Source of the DNA: Lineus longissimus
Lineage: Eukaryota > Nemertea > Pilidiophora > Heteronemertea > Lineidae
DNA: 64,000 nucleotides
Assembly: GCF_910592395.1 (NCBI RefSeq)
Contig: NC_088312.1
Coordinates: 4,528,001-4,592,000, forward strand
Reading direction: 5' to 3'
Position numbers and translations under genes: made by a program. A model generated the notes under the pieces. The model had not been told where the DNA came from and searched no databases. It worked only from the letters and a program-made list of their open reading frames with translations. Below are positions 1-13,400 of this stretch, piece after piece. Numbering within the stretch: position 1 is the stretch's first letter; every line of letters starts with the position of its first letter.

Positions 1-298
1 TATACTGTAAGCTTTATTTTCTTGTACCAAGCGAGAAAAATGCGGGGGAAAAGAAATAAAGTTGACAGGCTTGATTGGAGTAAATAATGAGAGAAAAAAA
101 CAAACACAAAAATAAGTTCACTGCAGGGATAAGTATTGTTTCACATAATGTGCTTTCTATCACCATTTCTTTTTTGATGGCGATGAATTTGCTAAACGTC
201 AGAGCTGTCGACCGGTTGAACTGCGGGCATATTCATTTTGTACTTAGCCTACTTGTATTCGTTACAAAGTGAATACGGAGTTTTGGACGGTGCACAGA

Positions 299-423
299 CA
301 TGGGGCGATATGAATAAAGACAAGTAAATGCTTTTACTACAATTTTGTACAGAAAGGCCTAGTGTAAATGTACATGGAGTTTTAGATAAAAGCATTTGCT
401 GGTCTTTATTCATATCACCCATG
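299..423. mobile_element. Palindromic MITE-like element, complete copy
   Basis: A 125-bp segment whose ends are inverted copies of each other over about 39 bp: CATGGGGCGATATGAATAAA at the left, and at the right the reverse complement of CATGGGTGATATGAATAAAG. The middle holds no frame of note. A related partial copy lies at 37512-37606. Structure fits a small non-autonomous inverted-repeat element. Confidence 0.7.
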
Positions 424-3400
424 ATGGACCGAGGCCGAGTTGCTCAATCGGCGTTAGTGACAAAAGCCAGGCGGACAGACGAGGTATCCGGATGTAAAGA
501 CGCGAGGAAAGTTAGCCGAATGAAAACTAATCCGAAGATCTTATTCATTTTTTATGATACAAGTCTTTTTACTAATCGGGATGATAATAATAAAACATCT
601 GGTGATCTCTGATGCTGCTCAGTGAAACTATTGGCGAGACGGTAGCAGATGCCAATAAAAAAAATTTCGAGGTCTGGTCACTCAAAGACTTGAATAAACG
701 GTTACTGAGATGAGGTGCCGACTCCGGGGTTTTCACTTCCTTTAGAGGTCTGTGGCTAGTTATGTATCAAAGACGTGACCACACGGTGTATGTAGAGAAC
801 TCCAAAGGTCGATATCCAATGAATACTGCCAGTGTAATTCGTGCAAGGGTACAAAAAACATCCATGTCTATTGAAAAGGATTAGGCGTCAACGCGAATGG
901 CGAGCAGTTTATCTCGTAAACGGGTCATCGGAATAAATAAAATATCATCAGCCTCAGAGTGTGACTGTCAGTATTCAAGGACTGCACTTGATTCGGCAAA
1001 GGGACATACTTCTGGTGGTACATGAGTGGGATTTGTTTATTTGTGGGCCTTAATAGTATGACCACAGAATCGTCTCAATATCCAGACGACACACTTGGAA
1101 TTCCTCGCTCTCCATCCCTGCAATACACTGGCAACGAAAAATCAAAAACCTTGAACATGAAAAAGCAATTAGCAAATTCTATTGCACATTTTTTCTACAG
1201 CTTCTAAAGACTCTTCAACGAGCTTTCTTGAAGGTGTAAAATTCTTCAGTGAGGTGCAGTTCTTTTGCAAGTTATCAAAGTTATCAAGAATGCACACATC
1301 TTCGCAATTTCGGAGTGATTTTGATAAAACGTTCCCAATTTGCTCTGTTGACTAATGTGTAAAACCGTGTGAAACTCGATAAGATTAAGTAATCCAGGTT
1401 CTAATGCTACACGTGGATCAAACTGTTATGGACAGAATGTAGAATGATAAAACTGGAGATTTGGTGATTGACAATGATCAAAATATTTAGTAGGGCTATC
1501 ACCACGTCATCAGAAATCCTTCAATAGCGCCGTTGCACTACATGTAATACACCCGGTCATTTATTGGCTTCGTCTGGTAAACTTCTCAATTTTCCGCAGA
1601 AAAGATGTTCTCGCTTTCAATAAAATATCTGAAGAATATTTCAAGAAGGAAATTCACGCCTCTGGTAAGGTCGGTATTAGCAAGTTGGCATAGACTCAGA
1701 TCTAGCAACTCTTAAGGTCAAAGGAGTCGTAGTAACCCTCCGCAGAAGTTCTCAAACGTTCATTGAGTGTTCTGTCCTGCCTTCGCGGTGTTGTTAATGG
1801 AGGCGGAAGGCAGCAGCTTACGGGTGTCACAATCAAAGCAGAACCATGAAAGCAATTTCACCTGAATTGGGCCGACAAGACGAAAGGCGGCCGTGCAACT
1901 TGTAACCTTAAGTGGTGTGAAGTCGGGAGACTTAAAGCCTCTTCCGCTGCGAGGCAATTGTATCAAAATTTTCCTCAAAGCTATTTAATTTCACTAATGA
2001 GGCCGTTACAAGTAACATTTGTCAGCGGGGCGAGTCGTCAAATTCGGAGATTTGTTTTGCATTGAAACTACCACCAAAATCTGCCCATTCTTCTTCAGAG
2101 AAGAAAGCTTGGCCAAAACAGGACAATGTTTAAACAGACACCAGAAGAGGTATATTGTACAGGATTGTCGAATGAACCTTTCTTCGTTGGTCTTATAAGG
2201 CAAGCTAATTCGACTCCCGCCGAAGTCGCATTCTACTGCCTAGTCGAATTCTGATGTTCCCCGAGATGATATGCAAACAAACCGGCGCCGTCTCTTCGTA
2301 GCACAGACATCTGCGTGTAAATGTACTTGACGTAATTGATAGATATCTAGATATATCTCTACTTCTTCTATTTAATAAGACATCAAAGCTTTTAATTCGT
2401 ATTCAAAAAATGTTTCAGTTTGTCAAGTGTTCGATACCTTCTGATATAAAACCCCATCTCAAGAAAGAGATTAGCCGGCTAATTGCTTCTTGGACTTTTC
2501 TAATGTCTTTTCTTTAGTATTAATCATTGCTATGTTGCTACTCTCGATTCAACCATTGGCTCAGCCAGTTTTACACTGTTTCCATTCCCGATTCAACCAC
2601 TGGCTGTATATACCAAAAATCAGGCGAGTTTAAAAGCATCTGACGCGATTCGCGATTCCAGTCCTACCGCAGTTTGCTTATTAAGGCTATGATGCATGTG
2701 GCAAAAAGCAAAAATCAACAAAATCCCTTTGGGCTACTTCCATAGACGGACACATTCTCAGTCACTGGAGTATTCTAGTCAGTATGATATGTAAATTTTG
2801 CTACATCGGGCGCATATCAAGACACTATTATAATTTAGAGAATGCACTTTAAAACGACGTAAACTTAATTTAACACCATTTTTAAGCAATAAAATGATTT
2901 TTCAGCTATTGAAAAACCTTTAAGATTTGTTTAAGCCCAAGCAATGTTAAAACTTCACGTTTTTCAAGGAAATGAATGAAATACCCTGAAGGCTTTCGAG
3001 AAACTCAAAACCTTTGTAGGGTATTCCTGACCACTTCTTTCAGTGGTTGCAGTATTGCGCTGAAGATTTTTTCGTCACAAAAGCTCAAACAGTATTCTTA
3101 GAGAGTAAATCCATGAGAACAGTTGGAAACCGCAAATAACTTACCGGTCGGTACTTGTAGCATGTCGACAAGAAGAGCACTAGTAACGACGTCAACGACG
3201 TAACGCAAACAATGATTTGTTATTGGGAATTATTGAGAACATTTGACGATGTCTGAGGTGATTCTCACTTACAACGGTACGTGCCGGGAATGACTAATGT
3301 CGCTATATCTACCTCTTGTCCGGCCGATGATGTATTCATCGGTCGAAATCAAACGAATCGAACATTTTGCAAGATATATATCTGGATAAAAGTTTGTACA

Positions 3401-4885
3401 TAATTGTATGTTTATTTTTCAAAAGTAATCATCGACATCATGGAGTAAAGACGATATTTGGGCATCGCCTTCACCCTGTCCAGTTACAAGTAGTTAACGA
3501 AATAATCAGATATATACCCGATAGTACGACTTTTGAGGCGCTTTCTCATTTGCCAAATGGCTGCGTCCGATTGTGATCACCGACTGTATATATACCGTAC
3601 CACAAAGCAAGGAAGACTGCCTGCAAGTATTCATTTACTCTACTTCAAGGAAAGAAAATTTAAATCAGCACGAAAAAAAATCGTTTCCAGTCATCAACCT
3701 TTGAAGTTTGCCAGCTATCGTATTCCCGTACCATACTTATTCAAATGTAGCTATTTCTTAAATTACCTATTTCTTAAAAATGCATACAGATAATCATGTA
3801 TATCTTTGGAGCTTGGTCATGTACGTGTAGAGTAGACCAATTTTGGGTGACTGGATCCCCTCCGCCTTCAGATACCCTGCGGGGGAGGATGGGAACGCTC
3901 ATCAAACTCCACTAATCCCTATATCACATTAACAGGGGTTACAATTAGCACATCCAAACCAAGAAGGAACGTTTTCACAGCCCACAGAATCGGCTTTCGG
4001 AGGATGTTTGCTTGGCGGGAAAAGGACACTCAGTGACCGATGACACCAACTACATGATCTCATGCGATACTGCCAGTGGAGGATGCTTCCTTGAAATTCA
4101 TGAGAAAGTTATCCGGATGTTACATTGTATACATTGTTTTTCAGTGTTGCGGTGTTTGGTTCAAAGGGTATTCAGTCTTTGATACCAATAGAAGCTCTCT
4201 TATTACGTATTACGTATTTTTTCGTTCTGATTACTGTACAGTTCTTATGAAACTGAATATTCCATCTTAAAATCTCGCTTTGTATTGTTACCCATACATA
4301 TTCTTAGAAGGACGAAATCAAGTTTCTGCGAAAATTTGAAACTTCCTTATCCTCAGCGGAAACGTCATCTTATGTTAGAGTTACCAGGTGTGCTTTACAA
4401 AGCCAGACCGATCGAAGAATCGCTACCTTTTTCGGTGACCGTGCCGAATAGTAACGCCCTTCCACGTCAGTTTCTACAATGTGCAATGTATGTCAAGGTA
4501 CGAGGAGGGTGGGCTTCACATGTTTTTGCATGAGGTGGACTAGCAAAAAGCCGTTATTGGATTGGAGTGCATTGCCTGAGGTTCTAATTGACAGGCAAAG
4601 ATGATTTTTGCACATCTTCTCGCCAAAGCATTTCATTTAACACCACAAGCCCAAGGGCACTCGTACCTGTCGATGCAAATTATATCAACTCGGGATGAAA
4701 CCTACACTCCTAAAGCAGTGGCGGCGTTCAAACCCTACATGTAGTTTTCTCGCCATCTACTATATATCAATTACTGCGTAGGAGTGTAGATAAAACAATG
4801 AATGTGTTAGACAGTGCTTTTTAATACTGAACGTCCGGCCCTGCATCATCGGCCTTTTACATCAGAGTGTCGAAGGGGTTGAAAG
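424..4885. other. No recognisable gene or RNA
   Basis: AT-rich sequence with scattered short frames. One GC-richer patch at about 1770-1960 has minus-strand frames bounded by CGCAG and GTGAAA, but both reading frames are open and neither matches a known family. Confidence 0.4.
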
Positions 4886-5125
4886 GCTGTGACATCTGGG
4901 GTCACCAGGCGGGCCCCTTCTCCGGAGGCTAGCTCGAGGAAATTGGTAAATGAAACACAACAAATCTGCAGCCGCGGCGGCCATCAATTAGCAACCGTTC
5001 ATTGAAAAGCTGTGACATCTGGGGTCACCAGGCGGGCCCCTTCTCCGGAGGCTAGCTCGAGGAAATTGGTAAATGAAATACAACAAATCTGCAGCCGCGG
5101 TGGCCATCAATTAGCAACCGTTCAT
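4886..5125. repeat. Two-copy tandem duplication, 123-bp unit, nearly identical
   Basis: GCTGTGACATCTGGGGTCAC begins at 4886 and again at 5009. The copies differ at about two positions (C/T near 4953/5076 and the G/T of GCGGCGG/GCGGTGG). The unit is much more GC-rich than its surroundings. On the minus strand each copy has an acceptor-like CTGCAG followed by an open stretch. Confidence 0.85.
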
Positions 5126-6234
5126 ACACCGTTGCCAGCTTCAGTGCCACCAAAGCAGAGAAAAACTATCCAGAGCGCGCGAAACCAGACCAATGATTGC
5201 GGAAGGATATTCCAAGTGCACTTTCTGGTTGCAATCTCGAACGTTAATGTGGTCGATTCCTTCCGTTACTTTTAACATCTTTAGTCATTCAGGTTCTGTA
5301 CCTTAAGATGACTGAAAATTGGAATTCTTTTGAACAATATGAAAAAGAAAACCAGGAGTCAAGCGCGCCTTTAATGGCAAGAAAAATTTGACGGTCGTCA
5401 CTGACGGAAAAGCGATTTTTGAGGAGGTAATCGGCTACATTTTGTAAGGTTACACTCCAAAGTAGAGTCATTGTTCGAACGCATGTCTTTCTTCACGTCT
5501 GCCAAATTAACTATTTTGTAAGAACTGACGCTAAAGTAGGCTAGGTGGATTTTCCACTGAACAAGATTGATCACATTGGTTCTTCTCGAAAGTTTTCACA
5601 ATATCACTTGGAAGTAAGTAGAAGAATAAGATGTCTGCATCGGTTTAAATCATATAATTGATATATTGTCAGAAATGGTAAAGTACGCCCATGTCACCAC
5701 AACAGCAACTGTAAAACTCTCGAAAGCCAGAATATGACTTTTAGTCCCGGTCATCACACTCATACTGATACCACATACTGATACCACAACAATTATGAAT
5801 TACAGCGAATCGATTATATACATCAAGTTATTCGCACTTTACTTGATAAATTCAGGAGGAAATATAGGGAGGTGTTTTCGAAGGCATTCACTTTTCACGG
5901 CTGACAGCGTCATCGTTGTTGACAACGTGTCGCGACAGAGACGTGTGGTAGCCAACGGCTGGGCCCACAAATGTATCCCTCCAAACATAATTCTGCAACA
6001 ATTTAAGATCAAGCTGAGGAATGGTTCGCGTGATCACGTCATAAAGTTTTGCCACAGAGAATCGTGATCGACTCGCGAACGGTTGTTAAAGTCTTGCCTG
6101 AAATCAAACTTCAAGCAACAAAACATCATAATATTGAAACTATTGAGGACATTTGTCTAACTTTCATTTTAAAAGGAAATGAAAATCTTCAGACAGAAAG
6201 AAGCTCGAAATATCAGTAAAGGAATTGTACTCAC

Positions 6235-6404
6235 TTTCTTGTTGAGCTCTGATTATATATGCCGAGACTTCCGCGACTGATCCCTGCTGGCTTGCCGATA
6301 GTTTGTGGCGGAGAAATGCGATGGCGGTCTTTTTAAAGGCAGCTTCGGAAAAGGTCGCGCATCGCGCCAGTCGCCGCGGACCGTTTATCTTTCTTCCTTG
6401 AAAG
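6235..6404 (-). CDS. Candidate internal exon without ATG, unknown protein
   Basis: On the minus strand, the frame is open from about 6460 to 6165 without any Met. Within it, an acceptor-like TTAACAG at 6405 and a good donor GAAA|GTGAGT at 6234 bound 56 complete codons with protein-like content, including FSEAAFKKTAIAFLRHKLSA and SVAEVSAYIIRAQQE, predicted helical. The segment is GC- and CpG-rich in an AT-rich region. No family is recognised. The polypyrimidine tract is poor, so it could also be a partly decayed gene or chance. Confidence 0.3.
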
Positions 6405-7609
6405 CTGTTAATCTTCTTCGGGTCCGGTGTTCGAAATATACAGATATTGTTATATCATCTGTAGATTTCGCATGTGTGTGACGCATCAATTAATTGTCTG
6501 ACGTATACGATAGTCAAGGATGTATATGTATTTCATAAGCTTGAATTCTAATTATCATTTTATTTCCGTCTTCACATCTGCAGGGCGTCTGCATCAATGA
6601 CTAGCCTATACAGCATATATACATGTAATATTCGATATTGCTCGCATCCGAAAATAGAGGGGCTGTCGCCGGGCTAGACTGCATTAGCACAATGTGTATA
6701 CCGGAAGTTCAACCACCGAAAGCCGTCCATCCGGTGGGTTAATTCCACACTATAGAGTTCAATATGTATTAAGAGAGGGTCCCCCTCCCCCCGCGGCTTA
6801 GACAACACTGGAATCTTCGATTGCAGCTGTCACCGCCGTCGCCACCACACTCATTTCAAAGGAACACAGCGATGCCAGATTTCTCCTTAACATACATGCT
6901 TACAATGTATCTCCTTAAGGATCTTCCTCTAATCCAATAATAAGACGCCCTGTAATAATTTTGGCTGAAACGTCACTGCGTTACCTCATTAACTCTTGCC
7001 ATCAGACAAAATACATTATGCGGTGCTGGGTTACGTAACAAAAAGAAGTCAGACATTGTGTTATGTCATCAGAGAGATAACCAAGCGTTCCGGTCAGAAG
7101 ATGCCGAGATGCCGTCAATGTCTGAAAGTTAACTCCCCCGAGGTTTCAAACCGACCGCTCTCATTGGCCTTTGCATGTACTGCTACCTCTACCCACCCCT
7201 TTGGCTGTTTCCCCGTAAGTTCATGGACACCAACCATCCCACCAGAGCAATACGATAACTAATGACGTAGGAAAAAATCTAACCCATGATGTATTGAGGG
7301 GACATTTCATTTGATATCTCCAACAACTATAATATATAATGAGTTATTATGTCATAAATAGACGGAAAACAATGGGAAGATGATATCGCTGCGTGATTAT
7401 AGATTCAGGTGAGACACTTTGTTCATAAACAAGATGACTAGGAGGGGTCAAATTGAGTACATGTACGGTTTGAAAGATATTGAGCCAAGAAACCATCACG
7501 TTATCAAACACGATAAACTACATTCGGCGGAGTTCTTATGTCACTGCATGTCTCAACAAGTATTCAGTACCTACTTTTATATTGTCCTACCCCTAAACGC
7601 TAAAATACA

Positions 7610-10450
7610 AGGTGACAGTCCCATCTGTCTCACCGTCCTGAAACCTCGGTGAAGCAGACAGAAGGCTCAATTCCGTCTGGTTGTGACAGTCTTATTTGTC
7701 TCAGCGTATTGGAAAGAGGGTCAACTAACCAGGAGGCCCGATTTGGTCTGGTTTGACAGTCTCCAGGCACCAGGCAGTCGGCCGTTTCTTGCTGTATCAT
7801 CTCACTCGCCATTTTATGTATCATGGTGAAGCAGCCAGGCCATATTCGGTCTGCATGTCTCATCTTCCTCACAGTCTTCACAACACGCTGGAGCAACCAG
7901 ATCCTATTCAGACTGGTTGTGACTGTCTCACCACTCTCGACACAGTGGACACCTTGAGTGGACACGCTCCGTGCGATTCAGTCTGTTAGTTCTTGCCTGA
8001 ACAGACAGTGAGAGATGAGACAGTCACAACCATACCTAATCAGGTCTTTCATCCCTGAACGAGACGAGACAGTCCGGACTAGACAAAATCGGAGCTCCTC
8101 GCTGCGCCCCCAGCCCATGCATCCAACATGACCAAAGAGATGAAAATACATCATAACATGGTGACAGAGGAGACAGTCACAACCAAACCGAATCGGGGCT
8201 CCTGGCTACTCCACCGTGTTTCCAGCACGGTGAGATAGATGAGATTGTCACAACAAGACCGAAACAGGGCCTCTGGCTTTCCGGCACATACGGCGAGAGA
8301 GATGAGACAGTCACAACCAGACCGAATATGGCTTGGTCGCTCCACAGTATTTCCAGTACGACGAGAGAGATGGGACAATCGCAGCCATACCGGCCTTCTG
8401 GTTGCTCCATCATCTAGCATAACATGGTAAGTACGACGAGACAGTCACAACCAATCCGAATCGAGACTGGTATCTTGACCATAGTGAGAGATGAAACAGC
8501 CACAATAACACTGTATTGCCAAAGGGATGAGACAGTCGATCAACCAGACCAAAACTGGGCTCTTGCCGACTCTACTGATTTGCCGATTTGTCTCTACCTT
8601 CAGAGACGAGACAGTCACAACCATCCAAATCGGGTCTTCTGGCTGCTCCATCGTGTTGCCAACATTGCGAGAGAGAGATGGGACAATAACCACAAGACCT
8701 TACAGGGCCCTCTGGATTCCCCACCGTTTTGCCAACATGGTGCGCGAGATGAAAACGTACCAACGAGACCGAATCGGGCATTACGTTTCCACAGCGTTAA
8801 CAAGACGGTACAGGAAGATGAAACATCTGAAGGAAGACCAAATCGGCCATACCTGCTCCATCGCGTTGAAAAGACGTTGGAGAGATGAGACATCGGCGAG
8901 GAGACTGCATGGTATGGCTAATCCCCTGGCATAACGTGGTGAGAAAGATGATAAAACAACAGCCAGCAGAACTAATCGCGCCTGGTAACTCCACCCTGTT
9001 TTCAACATACAGTGAGAGAGATGAGACAGTCAATACCAGCCCGAATATGGTTCGGATGCGAGTCCTTATAGGACCTCCTCGCTGCACCACCGTGTTACAT
9101 GGTGGGAAATATGAGACCCTAACAACCAGGTCGAATCGAGCATTGCAGCCTCAGCGTGTTGACAAGGCCGTAGGAGAGATGAAACGTCTGCAACAAGACC
9201 GAGACACTTTGTCAAGAAGACGACGATAGAGACAAGAAAACCGCCACCGGATCGAATTGTGCCGGACTATTCCATTGTGTTGCCGACAAGATGAGGGGGA
9301 TGGGACAGTCAACACCAGCCTGAAGCGGACTGTTGCCAAGACGTCTGTGGAACAACCAAGCCCTGTTCATTATGGTTGTGACTGTCTTATCTCCCTCGCT
9401 GTATGTGTTGAAAACACGGTGAAGCAACCAGACGACTCGTTTCAGCCTTGTTGCGACTGTCTCATCCATCTCACAGTATTGGGAACTCTACTGAGTAGCA
9501 AGGAGACCCGAGTTGTGCTGGTTTTGACTGTCCAGCGTGTTGAAAACAGGGTGGACCTACCTGGATCGATTCTGTCTGCTGGCTGTAGCTGTATCAAGGA
9601 GATGAGACAGCCACAAACAGACCAAACCGGGTATCTTGGCTGCTCCATTGCGTTGCCATAGCGATGACAGAGATGAGACACCGTCCGTCATATCAATCCA
9701 CATCAGGTCTTTTGGGTGCATCGTCGTGTCGCCACAGCGGGGAATCGGGGCTTATGGTTTCTCCATCATGGAGAGAGAGAACATTATGACAGTCACAACA
9801 CAGTCACAAGCGAGACTGATGAGACAGTCTGATCTCTCTCGTACGTGCCCGAATCGGTCTGGTTGTTACGCTCCCATACTGGTGATAAACCATTCAATGT
9901 GAACTCAAGGCTAATTTGCTTTCAACAACCGGGGTCAGGAAGGACATGTCAAATTTCGACCGGGGTTATAAACAACCCTTTCGCCTCCGCACCAACCAGA
10001 AGGTAGGAGGTTTGTCGGGCTTCCTGGCTGCTGCTCAACCCAGTTTCCTGCATGGTGGACAGGTGAGACTGTCACAACCAGACGGAATTCGTCTGCTCCA
10101 CGCCAAGACAGACGAAACAGCCTTCTATCTCCCCCATCGCGTTTCCAACTCTTGCAGTGAGAGACGAGGCAGTCACTACTAGACTGAATAGGACGTGGTT
10201 TTCAACAGTGAAACAGACGAGATACTCACAACCAGACTGAACTGGGCCTTCTGGCTCCTTTACCATGTTTCAAAGCGTGGGAAGAGACGAGATAGTCACA
10301 ATCAGACTGAACAGGACTTGGTTGCTCCAGTGTGACAAATGAGACAACAAGACTGATATGGGCCTTCAGGCTGCTCCACCATGTCGCAAAGCATGGTGAG
10401 AGAGACGAGATAGTCACAACCAGACCAAGCTGGCCTGGCTGCTTGGCCCT
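7610..10450. repeat. Degenerate minisatellite, units of about 63-75 bp in both orientations
   Basis: Dozens of diverged copies of a unit containing GAGATGAGACAGTCACAACC, then AGACCGAATCGGGC, then CTCCACCGTGTTTCCAACA. Starts of successive units near 8170, 8241, 8304, 8372 and 8438 give spacings of 63-71. Units read on the plus strand at about 8150-9340 and 9600-10450, and on the minus strand at about 7610-8000 and 9350-9540. Frames inside it are by-products of the repeat. Confidence 0.85.
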
Positions 10451-10459
10451 CATGTATGC

Positions 10460-13400
10460 TCAACCAAATGAAGAAGATGGGTTAAATGATAGTTCTCTCT
10501 TTATTCGTTCACAATAAACCTCACTCCGTGGCATGACAAAACTTGCACACGGAACTACACTGCACATGTTTTGGTGATTTAAAGACAATCTGTGATGAAT
10601 GTCAACCAGTCACTCCATACAGAGTGTCCCAGAAAGAAGTATTTTACAAATGTGTTATTTCATAGAGTTAAGATAATGTGATCAGTTGAAAAACATCGAT
10701 TTAGAAGCCCTGCTATTTCATAACAAGGATTACTTCAAAATCCTTCTTTTTAACGACTAATTTGAAATAAAAATTACCAAGCATTTTTAAGTAAAAAGTC
10801 CAATTAAACATAATGTTACAATATTTTCAAGGTCACCTTCTGATGTTAAAGCTACATGTAGACCCATTCAAAGCTTCAGGGTCTTTTACTCATTACTTAC
10901 TTCTCCTATGCATCAGTAACATTGGCAAGGAGAGGAGCATGCAACTGACCTGGTGGGTATGCAAAGATGGGCAAGACCAGTCCAGTTACACTTTGCTTTG
11001 CCAATAGTGGCTACGTAGTGTTTTTTTAATACTCCATTGCAACTAAAATGACTACTTTACTGCTGCAATTAAAAGTATCCCTCAAAATTATAATACTGTC
11101 CCTGGTTGTAGTGAAAACGTAAAGAAGCTAGGGTGATGAAATCATGAGGGCTGTTGCCTTGCAGACATCTTCAAATGGCGATTTTGTCTTTAAATTACTG
11201 CTGGTAGATTGGTTGGGATGTGTTTGAGGACTCTCCACAGATTGCCTTTAAAATACAGACTGAGTGAAAGTGAAAGGGGAGAGATAGACAGAGATACCGA
11301 GCCAAATTGGTGGTCTTTTATATGTGACTGACATTTTCGATTTTGTGTCACTTGATCTTAATCCTGCCTAATAGACTCCCTTTAAGATACATGTACTTGT
11401 CCTTTAGTAAAACTTTAGATCTATATAAGATGTGTTTTTTAAAATGATAGTTTGAACAACATTTTATAAGGAATCCTGAAGAATATGCTCATCTCCACCC
11501 TTTCAGTCATTTGACACCATTTGTTTGAAACATGTGTGCTCCGAATAAATCCGCCATGTACAAAAGATTTGGTAAAATACCCAGCACAACTTTTTTGTCA
11601 GAAAAAACATATACTTGGTGAATGAAGGACGTTTTAAAAACCACAGGGATGTATGACAATGTTCAATCTAGCTATAATAAGTAAAATGGCATCGACTATA
11701 TATTCCATGTGCAAAACCTAACAGAAATGTATAGCCGACACTGTCTCACTTCAGTGAAAAAAACATTGTGTTTTCAGACTATATTCTTGTATACTGTCGG
11801 CACTCAATGCCTTCGTGCATAATGGATTTTATTACAACTCACTGTACACATTTATCACATCATGAAAGGTACTTTATACAATAATGTGCAAGATAAACAG
11901 GTTGGGAAGGCAACCAAATTGTGGTGACATATGTAGACAAATTTAGTTGAACAAGCAATGATGATGGTTTAAGGATGACTAAAGGCTGGAGCCAGGTAGA
12001 TCAGATTAAGTTACACAAAGTTGCAAATGGGGTCTTTGCTATCTCACAGTACATTGAGACTATTCTTCGTGCTTGTGCAGGGAATATATTTATTGCCGAA
12101 CCAAACACAACCCAGTCTTATAACTGTGTACTGTAGACACCGGAAGACCACCAGTTTGATCCCAAGCTCCTGCCTATAGTCCCCCTTTAACTCCTTTGGG
12201 AGGCTTTGAAATAAGCTGATGGTCATTTAAGAGTTAGCAATAGACTCACTGAGAGATGCTTTGTCAGTGACCTCTTTCAAACTTTCCTTTCGAAATGTAT
12301 CCTTCTGCTTATTATATGCATGATCGTAGTGTGATAGTAATATCAGTCTCATCCAAAGTACATCAGCCTTCTCAATGAATATCAAATCAATTACATGTTA
12401 GCTGAGCAGACATTCCATACATCATTACTTGGTCGAAATTAAAATCCAATGAGGCTAGAGATATCTCCACAATTGATCTAATGAAATGTTGTTTGGTCTG
12501 TTTATCGTATAAGTTGAAAAACGGTGGGAATCAATACAAAGGGAACAACAAAATATCACAACAAACATCAGTCGTTACCATGGAATAGCAACACTTGCAA
12601 TCAGGCACCAATAAAATGTAAAATATTCTCACATCAATCGTTCGTTTCAGTCATTCGAGCCACACAGCGCAGACAAATCTTCAAAGGAACAAAATAATGA
12701 TAGTGCCGACCGACTTGATAGACTTTCCAAGATAGAAACATGACATCTATTGGTGATGATCTTTACCATATTGCGAATGATTTGATTAAATTCTCAAGAA
12801 AATTTACAATCAACAAAACATGGCAGGGTCACAGACAAGTACAATTCATCTTATTGTCAAAGATGCCACCGAGCATACCTCAGGCATACAAATCATACAC
12901 TTGATAATCCACCCCCGAGGCTCTGTGCATGCGCTGGTAAATACCTTGAGGGGGACCTCAATGACAGATCAGGCTTCTATAATACCGTTTTTATAAGCCA
13001 ATTTTGTAAACAGCATAAATAATGTCAACCATGTTGTCACAATTTGGCAAGTAACATCCGCTTCAAATTAATCATACAATGCAAGCGAAAGTTTTTAGAC
13101 AAGCCATGATATAACACAAATGTAGGTTGCCCCAATCTTTTTAAGATGACCAAAATCTAAAAGTTAATAAGGCTGTCTACATGAAATCATTCAAAATCTG
13201 GCAAAATGCCCATTTAGCATGCCACACATTAAGGTCAGGTGCGGTTCTGATGGTACAGTGTATACTCGCATCTCCATTATAAGGTCATAGATCGGGTAGC
13301 TGAAATGTTATCCTGAAATCAACAAAGCACATGGAAAAAACACTGACGAGTAATGAGATCCAAATACATTTCAACTTCAGATAGTATCAGTCAATGAACA

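Noticed and set aside
6253-6259. TATATAA box (minus) as promoter for the exon-like frame at 6235-6404
   Set aside because: It lies inside the open frame and only about 20 bases before the donor, so it cannot serve a transcript using that donor.
7630-9681. Many overlapping frames of 60-154 codons on both strands
   Set aside because: They arise from the minisatellite unit, which lacks frequent stops; the frames restate the repeat and show no independent coding signal.
7610-10450. CRISPR-like array
   Set aside because: Units are contiguous, diverged and inverted without unique spacers, and the genome is eukaryotic.
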